Source: Paenibacillus sp. (GTDB lineage Bacteria; Bacillota; Bacilli; Paenibacillales; NBRC-103111). Taken from it: a stretch of 64,000 bases of DNA. The notes under the pieces are model-generated. The model had not been told where the DNA came from and ran no database searches. It saw nothing but the letters and a program-made list of their open reading frames with translations. Where the stretch lies: positions 124,001 through 188,000 of the forward strand of contig JAPSLM010000009.1 of the NCBI GenBank assembly GCA_031180825.1. Direction: 5' to 3'. The position numbers were made by a program, and so were the translations under genes. This document shows, piece after piece, positions 26,089 through 33,414 of the stretch. Numbering within the stretch: the first letter of the stretch is position 1; each line of letters opens with the position of its first letter.

Positions 26089-26136
26089 GCCGTCTCTGGC
26101 GCAGGAAATGATCTGCGGCGGGGGCGGTTTTTTTTG
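26089..26136 (+). terminator. Terminator of the first sugar ABC operon
   Basis: A hairpin with inner CGCAG/CTGCG and outer CCG/CGG plus G-U pairs, followed by eight Ts, about 20 bp after the binding-protein stop. Confidence 0.7.
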
Positions 26137-26256
26137 GGCTAATTAATTGGAACCGATAGGGAACTGTACAGGTCACTAATTTAGTGACTTCAATGGAAGG
26201 GCCTTCTGCCATTTATTTTCAATTTTCGGATCATATTATTCTGCTTTGTTATTTTA

Positions 26257-27087
26257 GGGCCTGTCTTCAAACCTAAGTCATCCAAACCATAATCGAAACC
26301 AAAGTCAAAAAAGCCTTAAAAGTACAGGCTAATTTCTCAAACCGTGTGGCAATTCGGCGATAATGTTTTATTTTGTTAAAGAAGCATTCCACTCCGTGGC
26401 GTTCTTTATAGAGCCACGTGTCACAATGACGCAGAATACGGCGAGATTTTTTACTGGGGATTACTGGTTTAGCATGTTGATCTTCAAGAAGATTCAGGAT
26501 TGCGTTGGTATCATACGCTCGATCTGCCAAAACGTTCGTTCCTGTAAGTTCCATCGATTTCAGCATCTCATAGCCTGTAACACAATCATGGCTTTGTCCG
26601 CCTGTGAGTTCAAAACGCAGAGGGTTGCCCAGTGCATCAACAATGGCGTGAATCTTGGTCGTTAGTCCGCCTCGGGAGCGTCCAATTGCCTGGAATTGCT
26701 GCCCCCTTTGGCCCCGGCTCCATGCTGATGAACGCGAACTACGGTCGCATCGATCATCACATTTTCGAAGTCAGGTTCACTTGCAACATGTTCTAGAATC
26801 TTGTCCCACATGCCCGACATTTGCCAGCGGCGAAACCGAGTGTACACGCTTTTGCAGGAACCATAATATTTCGGCAGATCGCGCCAAGGCGCGCCGGTTC
26901 TAGCGATCCAAAGCATCGCGTTCAGCATCGTCCGATTGTCTTTTGCTGGTCGGCCGCCTTGCTTTTTTCGCTCAGCGGGCAGCACGTCTTTAATGATTTC
27001 CCATTGTTCATCGTGTATTTCGTATCGTCTTCTCATATCCTGATTCTACCACTATTTTTGCTTGTTTTATAGTTTAAAGACAGGCTC
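26257..27087 (-). mobile_element. Complete IS5/IS427-group insertion sequence
   Basis: An 831-bp element. Terminal inverted repeats GGGCCTGTCTTCAAAC (26257-26272) and, inverted, GAGCCTGTCTTTAAAC (27072-27087) differ at two of 16 positions. TA flanks each end (26255-26256 and 27088-27089), the expected target duplication for this group. It contains a two-frame transposase on the minus strand. It sits between the first glycan module and the AT-rich genes. Confidence 0.9.
26273..27036 (-). CDS. IS5-family transposase, two frames joined by -1 frameshift
   Basis: OrfA (27036-26662, 124 aa, MRRRYEIHDEQWEIIKDVLP) carries the DUF4096 N-terminal domain and the first catalytic Asp (VMIDATVVRVHQH). OrfB continues in the -1 frame (RGQQFQAIGRSRGGLTTKIHAIVDALGNP, then VLADRAYD and the Glu-containing HGVECFFNKIKHYRRIATRFEK) to 26273. 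The frames meet at AAAGGGGG (26709-26702), a typical slippery run, giving a fused DDE transposase of about 254 residues. Both catalytic halves look intact, so the element may still be active. Confidence 0.88.
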
Positions 27088-27213
27088 TAGCGGCGACCGT
27101 TAAATTTTTTCCCAATGGTACCAAATTCTCCAACAGCGATTTTTCTGGGTAAAATAACATCCGTAAACATTTAAAAATTATGTATGTGTAATAAAATAGG
27201 TATATTAGACCTA

Positions 27214-27249
27214 TTGCCCTTTAAAGTAAAATATTGTAATACTTACAAT
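27214..27249 (+). promoter_or_regulatory. Palindromic operator candidate before the secreted-protein pair
   Basis: ATTGTAA (27233-27239), TAC, TTACAAT (27243-27249) is a perfect 7-3-7 palindrome, 34 bp before the start at 27283. Another inverted repeat, ATAGGT and ACCTAT, lies at about 27198-27213. A weak TTGCCC -35 upstream would place the -10 inside the palindrome. Confidence 0.4.
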
Positions 27250-27282
27250 CAACATCTTTAATTAAGGAGTGGACAAGCTATC

Positions 27283-27783
27283 GTGAAAAATGTAAAAAAG
27301 AAATTAACGGCGGCTTTTTTAGCAATCGGGCTCTTTAGTGTTGCTGCCACAGCGTATGCGACAAGTTATTATGTTGATGACCAAACAAGCGGTGGGTGGA
27401 GTGATTCCGGAAATTTATCAATTAAATCTGGGGGAAATGCTAGTAATGGTAGTTACCATTTTACTTGGGTCGATACCTCTGGCTCTGGCTATGGAAGATG
27501 GTTTGTTACAACAGTGGATAATCCAGGAATAACCGGGGAATGGTTTGCATGGAAAACATTCATTCCAAACGATAGTGGTATTCTGCACGACAAGGCACGG
27601 TATTTTAAAGACGGAGCGTTGATCAATAAAATTGACCAAAATGCATATAAAAATTCTTACGTTCAACTTGACGGAGCTATTTGGATGGCCGATAGTACCA
27701 CATACAGATACAGTGCCGATAACTATCGACCTGACGCCGATAATCGTATTATGGTTTGGGACCAAACAAATCTTGAAGATTGA
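27283..27783 (+). CDS. Secreted beta-rich protein of unknown function
   Basis: A 166-residue protein with a clear signal peptide (KNVKKKLTAAFLAIGLFSVAATAYA, cleavage before TSYY). The mature part is rich in Trp, Tyr, Gly and Ser, suggesting a small beta-sandwich, for example GGNASNGSYHFTWVDTSG and MVWDQTNLED. No family was recognised. Start GTG follows AAGGAG by 13 bases. Its base composition is clearly more AT-rich than surrounding genes, indicating transfer. It is 12 bp before the next gene, probably one operon. Confidence 0.7.
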   Translation: MKNVKKKLTAAFLAIGLFSVAATAYATSYYVDDQTSGGWSDSGNLSIKSGGNASNGSYHFTWVDTSGSGYGRWFVTTVDNPGITGEWFAWKTFIPNDSGILHDKARYFKDGALINKIDQNAYKNSYVQLDGAIWMADSTTYRYSADNYRPDADNRIMVWDQTNLED

Positions 27784-27795
27784 GGAGTTGTATAA

Positions 27796-28611
27796 ATGAA
27801 AAAGCGTGTGACCTTCTTCGGTGGGGCTGCCATTGTTTTTTCAGTTGCCGCAGCCGTCACTATTTTTTCAGCACAAACGTCTGATGCTAACGATCTTGCA
27901 GTTATTCCCCCAAATGCTCAAGGTGCCGTAAATAAGATGCTAGATGCGGTAGATAATTACAAATCTTTATCAGCAACGATCCAATTTGAAGGTGAAGAAG
28001 AAAGGGCTCGGACAAGCAATGTATCTCTAAAACTTGACTCTATTGTCAAAGGAAAGTCCGAAACTGTTTTTGCAGACGGAAAAATTATCAAGGAAGTTCA
28101 AAATAATAGCGACCTTCAAATTACGGATTCCAAACAAAAAACATATTTGAAAGATAAAATTTCCAATGATAATATCAATAAATGGAAGGAGCGCCCCAAA
28201 CAGCGTGTTTCACATACCAAAGATGGGCAACTAGCTTTCCATCCGCGTTACAATCCAATTTTTGTTGGCCAACCGGGAGCCGATAAAATGCTGTTCCCTC
28301 AAGATTTTGCTCTGGGGGTTTTACAAAGAGCTCACGATCTGAAGGCATCGCAAGGCAATATTCTTAATAGGGACGCTACGATTATAGAAGGATCCCCACT
28401 TGAATCACAAGTATCTGAATATGGCGATCATTTCAAGATATGGGTAGACAATGAAACAGGTATTATCCTTAAGGCCGAATATTCAAAAGGTGAAAAAGTA
28501 GTGAAAACTCAAACCATCACAAAACTAGAATTGAATCATCAAATTTCCGATGTGGATTTTACAGCGCCCGCGGTGGAGGGATATAAAGATCTTCGGAGTG
28601 AAATTAAATAA
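27796..28611 (+). CDS. Secreted LolA/RseB-like protein
   Basis: A 271-residue exported protein (signal RVTFFGGAAIVFSVAAAVTIFSAQTSDA). The mature part resembles LolA/MucB-like lipid-binding half-barrels: MLDAVDNYKSLSATIQFEGEEE at the start and FKIWVDNETGIILKAEYSKGEKVVKTQTITKLELNHQISDVDF at the end, the usual 'DxxTGxxL' pattern. In Firmicutes such proteins often act with cell-envelope signalling systems; that is not shown here. Composition is AT-rich like its partner gene. Confidence 0.6.
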   Translation: MKKRVTFFGGAAIVFSVAAAVTIFSAQTSDANDLAVIPPNAQGAVNKMLDAVDNYKSLSATIQFEGEEERARTSNVSLKLDSIVKGKSETVFADGKIIKEVQNNSDLQITDSKQKTYLKDKISNDNINKWKERPKQRVSHTKDGQLAFHPRYNPIFVGQPGADKMLFPQDFALGVLQRAHDLKASQGNILNRDATIIEGSPLESQVSEYGDHFKIWVDNETGIILKAEYSKGEKVVKTQTITKLELNHQISDVDFTAPAVEGYKDLRSEIK

Positions 28612-28624
28612 TTGAAGCTTTATG

Positions 28625-28652
28625 GCTGTCACCTGAATGGGGCAGCTTTTTT
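28625..28652 (+). terminator. Terminator of the secreted-protein pair
   Basis: GCTGTC (28625-28630) pairs with GGCAGC (28641-28646, one G-U), followed by TTTTTT, 14 bp after the stop. 28653-28818 holds no recognised feature. Confidence 0.65.
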
Positions 28653-28818
28653 CTTATTTCCTTGTTTATATGTAATATGGATGCGATTGCTCCGAAATTA
28701 CATTGAAAGTAATTTTACTGTTTTGAACTTTGCAAATCGTGACTGCATTGCTGGTACTAGGCACTCGTAAAAGCGAAGCAGTTTCATCGAGCAATCAAGA
28801 ATCTCGGCACAAAATAAA

Positions 28819-29605
28819 CTACAGCGGAATAACCAGCACACTATGCTTGTTTTCAAGTTCCTGAAGGTACGTTTGAGGATTTCTTCTAAACCTTTTACGA
28901 AGGATGCTCTCATTAAGCCGGTTATTCCAACGATGTCTTTGCTTCTTGTACTCCTCGTAAGAAACAAGACTTAGTCTGTTAAACAAGTCATTTTGTCTCA
29001 GTGCATCGTCGACAAGCACAACGTATTCACCGTTTCGAAGAATGTATCCATTCCAACTACGACGTCCTCTCATCCGACGATGACGCGTTTTTATTTGTCG
29101 GAAAAAGCGTTCATGGTCATTGTTTGTTCTAGTCAAAACCGCGCTGACATGTTGATCGATACTCGCACCAGGAAGAGCGAGATAGCGCTCGTAAAGCATT
29201 TGCGCGTTACGGTCGGTAGTTTTTACGCCGCGATTGTTCAATTCGTCTGCAATTTCTCGGCGGGTCATATGGTGTTTGAACCGTAATTCACCTACAAGAC
29301 AAAGAACATCGAATCCGTAGGTCGTAAATTTCATACACAGTTTTTCTGCTTCTGCAGACCTGTAAAGCGCGCCGGAATGAGAACAATGCTGATTCGGACA
29401 ACGATAAGCCATGCTCCAGGCATAGATGACTCCTTGTAAAGTTGAAATCTTCTTTTTCCACGCCGCATGCGCTCGAACAAGTTTTGACTCACAATGTGGA
29501 CAGTTCGATATTTCAGGACGAAAGTATATGTTTTTTTCAGGAACGATCGATTTTTTGGACGCATAAGGAAACCCCTGTTCATCAAAAGAAATGGTACTCC
29601 ATTAC
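28819..29605 (-). pseudogene. Transposase remnant with internal deletion
   Basis: An open frame with no credible start codon at its 5' end (first ATG only at 29412). It begins with residues reading DEQGFPYASKKSIVPE, then two zinc-ribbon pairs (CPHC near the start; CPNQHC after MAYR) and a helix-turn-helix region (HHMTRREIADELNNRGVKTTDRN). It then jumps at LTRTNNDHERFFRQIKTRHRRMRGRR into what looks like the C-terminal end of a DDE transposase. The middle catalytic section expected in such proteins appears to be missing. The stop codon lies inside the left terminal repeat. Confidence 0.6.
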
Positions 29606-29628
29606 TTCGACGAGTTATTCCGCTGTAG
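28819..29628 (-). mobile_element. Internally deleted transposon with perfect terminal repeats
   Basis: The perfect 15-bp word CTACAGCGGAATAAC is at 28819-28833 and inverted at 29614-29628. Between them lies only a shortened transposase frame, so this is an 810-bp deletion derivative that may be moved in trans. The right end abuts the terminator of the NlpC/P60 gene. Confidence 0.75.
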
Positions 29629-29671
29629 AAAAAAAGCTCCGGCTGCCCTCGAGAAGAGAGAAGCCGGAGCT
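29628..29671 (-). terminator. Terminator of the NlpC/P60 gene
   Basis: A stem of AGCTCCGGCT paired with AGCCGGAGCT around 29635-29671, followed on the minus strand by seven Ts; As on the other side would allow bidirectional use. Confidence 0.8.
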
Positions 29672-29685
29672 TTTTACAAAGAGGA

Positions 29686-30519
29686 TTATTTCAACGCGCT
29701 TCCGCCGAAGACGAAGCGGTGCTCCCAATGCTTGCCCGCAATCGAGTCGATGCGTACGCCGCCCGATGTTTTCGAATACGTATGCATAATTTTTCCATCC
29801 CCGAGGTAAATCCCCGTATGCGTGATGCGCTGATTCGACTTGTTCGACGGGTAGGCCGACGCTTTCGTTCCTTTATAACTCATAAAGAACATCAGATCGC
29901 CCGGCTTCAGATTGCGCCAGTTGGTTGTTGTACCGCCGAGCGACTTGACGTAACCGGCTTGTCCGCGCGAGTCGCTGGGCAGCGTGATGCCTGCGCCTTC
30001 CTTGAACGCTTGACGAGTGAAGTCGGAGCAGTCGAACGTGCGGGTGTTCGAACGGTCGGAACCGAATTCGTAGGGAGTGCCTAAATATTTTTTGCCTGCG
30101 GCGATGATCTTGTTGACAACCTCACTGCTGCTGCCCGTGCTCGGCTTGGACGTGCTGCCCCCATCGGACGTTCCGCTATCGTTGGACGAGCTTTTGCCAT
30201 CGGACGTTCCGCTACCGTTGGACGAGCTTCCGCCGGAACCGTCGGTACGGACGTATTTGCTGCTTGTGGAGATATAGCCGACCCGGCCTTGATCATCGCG
30301 TACTTTATACCAATAATTATTAACTTTATCGAGAATGTCTACTTTTTCGCCCGTTTTCAAAAAGCCGTAGGTGGCCGAATTCGTATTCGGCGCTTTGCGG
30401 AAATTCACGCCGCTGACAATCGTGGCATCCGAGGCGGCAAGGGCTTGTTCGGCTGTCAAAGCTCCGACGCTGAACGTGACGGTAGTGGCGAGTAACAGTG
30501 CGGTAAGTTGCTTTTTCAA
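29686..30519 (-). CDS. Secreted SH3b-NlpC/P60 cell-wall endopeptidase
   Basis: A 277-residue exported peptidoglycan hydrolase. Signal peptide ending TAEQALA, SH3b domain (about 32-90; VNFRKAPNTNSATYGFLKTGEKVDIL), a low-complexity linker with GTSDG/SSSN repeats (about 95-130), then NlpC/P60 with catalytic Cys in FDCSDFTRQAF, His in ITHTGIYLGDG and a third polar residue in IMHTYS. These enzymes cut D-gamma-glutamyl bonds in the stem peptide. The TTG start is seven bases after GGAGGG. Confidence 0.88.
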   Translation of the reverse strand: MKKQLTALLLATTVTFSVGALTAEQALAASDATIVSGVNFRKAPNTNSATYGFLKTGEKVDILDKVNNYWYKVRDDQGRVGYISTSSKYVRTDGSGGSSSNGSGTSDGKSSSNDSGTSDGGSTSKPSTGSSSEVVNKIIAAGKKYLGTPYEFGSDRSNTRTFDCSDFTRQAFKEGAGITLPSDSRGQAGYVKSLGGTTTNWRNLKPGDLMFFMSYKGTKASAYPSNKSNQRITHTGIYLGDGKIMHTYSKTSGGVRIDSIAGKHWEHRFVFGGSALK

Positions 30520-30611
30520 GTGGAAATCCCTCCTGCAGTTCTGGTTGTTTTATGTACAAGCCCGGGAATCCATGGACGGAGTTCGCCCGATTCCACAGAC
30601 TGGGACACCAT

Positions 30612-30640
30612 TTGACAACGTCCGGTCGCCGCCCCACAAT
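30612..30640 (+). promoter_or_regulatory. Sigma-A promoter of the membrane-TlpA fusion gene
   Basis: Perfect -35 TTGACA (30612-30617), 17-bp spacer, CACAAT (30635-30640), 38 bp before the start at 30679. Confidence 0.7.
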
Positions 30641-30678
30641 GAAAGCAGGACATTTGACGAGAGAACGGTGAGCAAACA

Positions 30679-31725
30679 ATGGAAACGTGGACATGGGGGC
30701 CTTTCATCCTGCAAAAAAGCATGCTGATCGTCATTGCGGCAGTTGCGGCGGGTTATGTCATTTCGAGGCTGCGGTTCAAAGCTTCCTCCGTCGGAGGAAC
30801 GTTCGGCGCGATCATCTTGAACGCGCTCCTGATGTGGGTGCTCAGCTGGAAGCTGAGTATCCTTGTCTTCGATCCGGGGAGCGTGCTGTCCAATCCGATG
30901 TCGCTGCTCTATTTCAGCGGCGGCGACAAAGGCGTCTGGCTGGCGACGCTGCTGTCCGGGATATATGTATGGTTGAGCGCCAAAAAGGCAAAATTGAATG
31001 CAGCCGTTTATATGGATTCGGTGCTTGTCTCGATTATTGGGGGGTATGCCGTCTACGCGGCGCTGATGCTGGTGGCGGGGGAGGAGAGCCGCCTCACCTG
31101 GGGACTCAAAGCGCTGCTCGCAGCGGGTTTAACGGCCTTTTGGCTCGTATCCAGAGCGAAGGGAGAATGGCAGCCTCTCCTCCAGCGGACGGTCGTCTTC
31201 GTCGTCGGGTATGCGCTGATCGCGTCGCTGGCCGCCAATGTATGGGATAAGCCTTCGGCGGGTACGGTGGAAGCGGGGGCGAACATCGGGCTCAAAATTG
31301 GACAGCAGGCGCCGGACTTCGAACTGCCGTTGCTTGGCGGCCAAACGGCCAAGCTGTCCGATTACCGGGGGCGGACGGTCGTGCTTAACTTCTGGGCGAC
31401 CTGGTGCCCGCCGTGCCAGGCGGAGATGCCGCATATGCAGCAGGTGCATGCGGAGCAGGAGAACCATGGGGTGACGATTCTCGGCGTCAACGCTACGTCG
31501 ACGGAGGTCAGCGAGCCGGTCGTGCGCGCATGGGTCAAGGAATGGGGGCTCGCGTTCCCGAACGTGCTGGACCGCCAAGGCGAGGTCGGCAAGACCTACC
31601 GCGTGAACGCTTATCCGGCCACGTTCGTCATCGATGCGCAAGGAACGATCCGGCACAAGCATCCGGGGCCGATGAATAAGGAGATGCTGGAGCAAGCTAT
31701 CGCGAAAGCAAAGAAGAGCGGGTGA
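30679..31725 (+). CDS. Membrane protein fused to TlpA/ResA-type thioredoxin domain
   Basis: A 348-residue protein. The first about 190 residues form roughly six membrane helices with no catalytic motif recognised. The last about 150 residues are a TlpA/ResA-like thioredoxin fold starting IGQQAPDFELPLLGGQTAKLSDYRGRTVVLNFWATWCPPCQAEMP, with active site CPPC and cis-Pro region YPATFVIDAQG. It probably reduces disulfides on the outer face; a link to cytochrome c maturation is possible but no ccs genes are near. Usual ResA has a single anchor helix. Confidence 0.8.
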   Translation: METWTWGPFILQKSMLIVIAAVAAGYVISRLRFKASSVGGTFGAIILNALLMWVLSWKLSILVFDPGSVLSNPMSLLYFSGGDKGVWLATLLSGIYVWLSAKKAKLNAAVYMDSVLVSIIGGYAVYAALMLVAGEESRLTWGLKALLAAGLTAFWLVSRAKGEWQPLLQRTVVFVVGYALIASLAANVWDKPSAGTVEAGANIGLKIGQQAPDFELPLLGGQTAKLSDYRGRTVVLNFWATWCPPCQAEMPHMQQVHAEQENHGVTILGVNATSTEVSEPVVRAWVKEWGLAFPNVLDRQGEVGKTYRVNAYPATFVIDAQGTIRHKHPGPMNKEMLEQAIAKAKKSG

Positions 31726-31857
31726 AAAAAGAATTTAATAGGGGATCATAGAGTTTTTCATTTGCGCGAAAAATAATTGTCGTGATAACATGTGAGTATT
31801 GTAGGTCATATTACTAGGTTCGATACATCATTTTGTATAAAAAGGAAGGATATCAGC

Positions 31858-33261
31858 ATGGCACAGACAAGTATTATCTTGCGTGTGGAGTTGAACCACG
31901 AGAAGGTCACGTTTGGGGATGTAGCCGCCGCAATCAGCAAATCCGGAGGAGACATCACTTCGATCGACGTGATTCGGCCGGGTAAGGATTCGTCAATCCG
32001 GGATATCACCGTGGACGTGGCGGAATCTGCGGAATCGCAAGTGGTGGAAGCGCTGAAGCAGCACGAAGGCATCAAGCTGATCAACGTCTCCGACCGCACG
32101 TTCCTTGTGCATTTGGGCGGAAAAGTGTCCGTTCAGCCGAACCTTCCGATCAAAAACCGCGACGATTTGTCCCGGGTATACACGCCGGGGGTTGCGCGGG
32201 TTTGTACGGCGATTCATGAAAACCCGAGAAAGGCGTACTCGCTGACGATCAAACGGAATACCGTGGCGGTCGTTTCCGACGGCACCGCCGTACTCGGCCT
32301 CGGCGATATCGGACCGCATGCGGCTGCGCCGGTCATGGAAGGGAAAGCGATGCTGTTTAAGCAGCTTGCAGGCGTCGACGCTTTCCCGATCTGCCTGGAT
32401 ACGAAGGATACGGAAGAAATTATCCGTACGATCAAAGCGATCAGCCCGATTTTCGGCGGCATTAACCTGGAAGACATCAGCTCGCCGCGCTGCTTCGAAA
32501 TCGAGAGCCGGCTTAACGAAGAGCTCGACATCCCGGTATTCCACGACGACCAGCACGGCACGGCCGTCGTCGTTATCGCGGGACTGCTCAATGCGCTTAA
32601 AGTCGTCGGCAAGCGGATCGAGAACGTGCGCGTCGTCGTAAACGGCATCGGTGCGGCCGGCGTGTCCATCTGCAAAATGCTGCTTGCCGCAGGCGTGACG
32701 AAGCTGGTGCCGGTCGACCGCGAGGGCGCGATTGTCCGCGGCGGCACCTACGACTATCCGATGTGGCAGTGGCTGGCCAACCAGCCTCAGGTGGAAGCCG
32801 AGCCGGGCACGCTGAAAGAAGTGATCCGCGGCGCGGACGTCTTCATCGGCGTATCCCGCGGCGGCCTCTTGAGCGGACAAGACGTCCAGACTATGGCGCC
32901 GGAAAGCATTGTCTTCGCCATGGCGAACCCGACGCCGGAGATCGCGCCGGAAGAAGCGCTGCCGCACGTGCGCGTATTTGCTACCGGGCGGAGCGACTAT
33001 CCGAACCAGATCAACAACGTTCTGGTATTCCCGGGGATTTTCCGCGGGGCGCTCGATTGCCGGGCCCGGACCATCAACGAGCCGATGAAGCTTGCAGCCG
33101 CACGCGCCATCGCCTCCGTCGTTACGGATGCGGAGCTGAACGAGCATTACATTATCCCGAGTATTTTCAACGAGCATGTCGTGAAAAAGGTTCGCCACGC
33201 GATTATCGAAGCGGCGATCCTGACCGGCACCGCCCGCCGGATTCCGCCGGATTTCCGGTAA
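31858..33261 (+). CDS. NAD(P)-dependent malic enzyme with N-terminal ACT domain
   Basis: A 467-residue enzyme that oxidatively decarboxylates malate to pyruvate. N-terminal ACT-like regulatory domain (about 1-80; ILRVELNHEKVTFGDVAAAISKSGGDITSIDV), then the malic-enzyme core: SRVYTPGVARVC, SDGTAVLGLGDIGPHAAAPVMEGKA, the metal site FHDDQHGTA, and the Rossmann segment VNGIGAAGVS. Start at 31858 follows AAGGAAGGATATCAGC; the frame is open to 31792. It stands alone. Confidence 0.93.
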   Translation: MAQTSIILRVELNHEKVTFGDVAAAISKSGGDITSIDVIRPGKDSSIRDITVDVAESAESQVVEALKQHEGIKLINVSDRTFLVHLGGKVSVQPNLPIKNRDDLSRVYTPGVARVCTAIHENPRKAYSLTIKRNTVAVVSDGTAVLGLGDIGPHAAAPVMEGKAMLFKQLAGVDAFPICLDTKDTEEIIRTIKAISPIFGGINLEDISSPRCFEIESRLNEELDIPVFHDDQHGTAVVVIAGLLNALKVVGKRIENVRVVVNGIGAAGVSICKMLLAAGVTKLVPVDREGAIVRGGTYDYPMWQWLANQPQVEAEPGTLKEVIRGADVFIGVSRGGLLSGQDVQTMAPESIVFAMANPTPEIAPEEALPHVRVFATGRSDYPNQINNVLVFPGIFRGALDCRARTINEPMKLAAARAIASVVTDAELNEHYIIPSIFNEHVVKKVRHAIIEAAILTGTARRIPPDFR

Positions 33262-33310
33262 GAACCCGACAAGCGGAGCGGATATACAGCCGTTCGTCGA
33301 ACATAGCGAA

Positions 33311-33352
33311 AGAAGCGAGCTCCACTATTGGGGACTCGCTTCTTTTCTTTTT
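33311..33352 (+). terminator. Terminator of the malic enzyme gene
   Basis: AGAAGCGAG (33311-33319) pairs with CTCGCTTCT (33335-33343), followed by TTTCTTTTTT. Confidence 0.85.
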
Positions 33353-33414
33353 TGCGCCCGGCGCGGCGGGAAGCGGCTCTTTCCTTCGGTCGTGCCGCTT
33401 GCGTCCCGCACGGC

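Noticed and set aside
28698..28967. 89-codon frame overlapping the transposase remnant
   Set aside because: It is out of frame with the recognisable transposase sequence and crosses the transposon end; no motif.
29331..29585. 84-codon frame as the true start of the transposase
   Set aside because: The zinc-ribbon CPHC and the following sequence are in the other frame, continuous with the C-terminal part.
30087..30240. Tandem DNA repeat or CRISPR-like array
   Set aside because: The repeated words encode the Ser/Gly/Asp linker of the NlpC/P60 protein.
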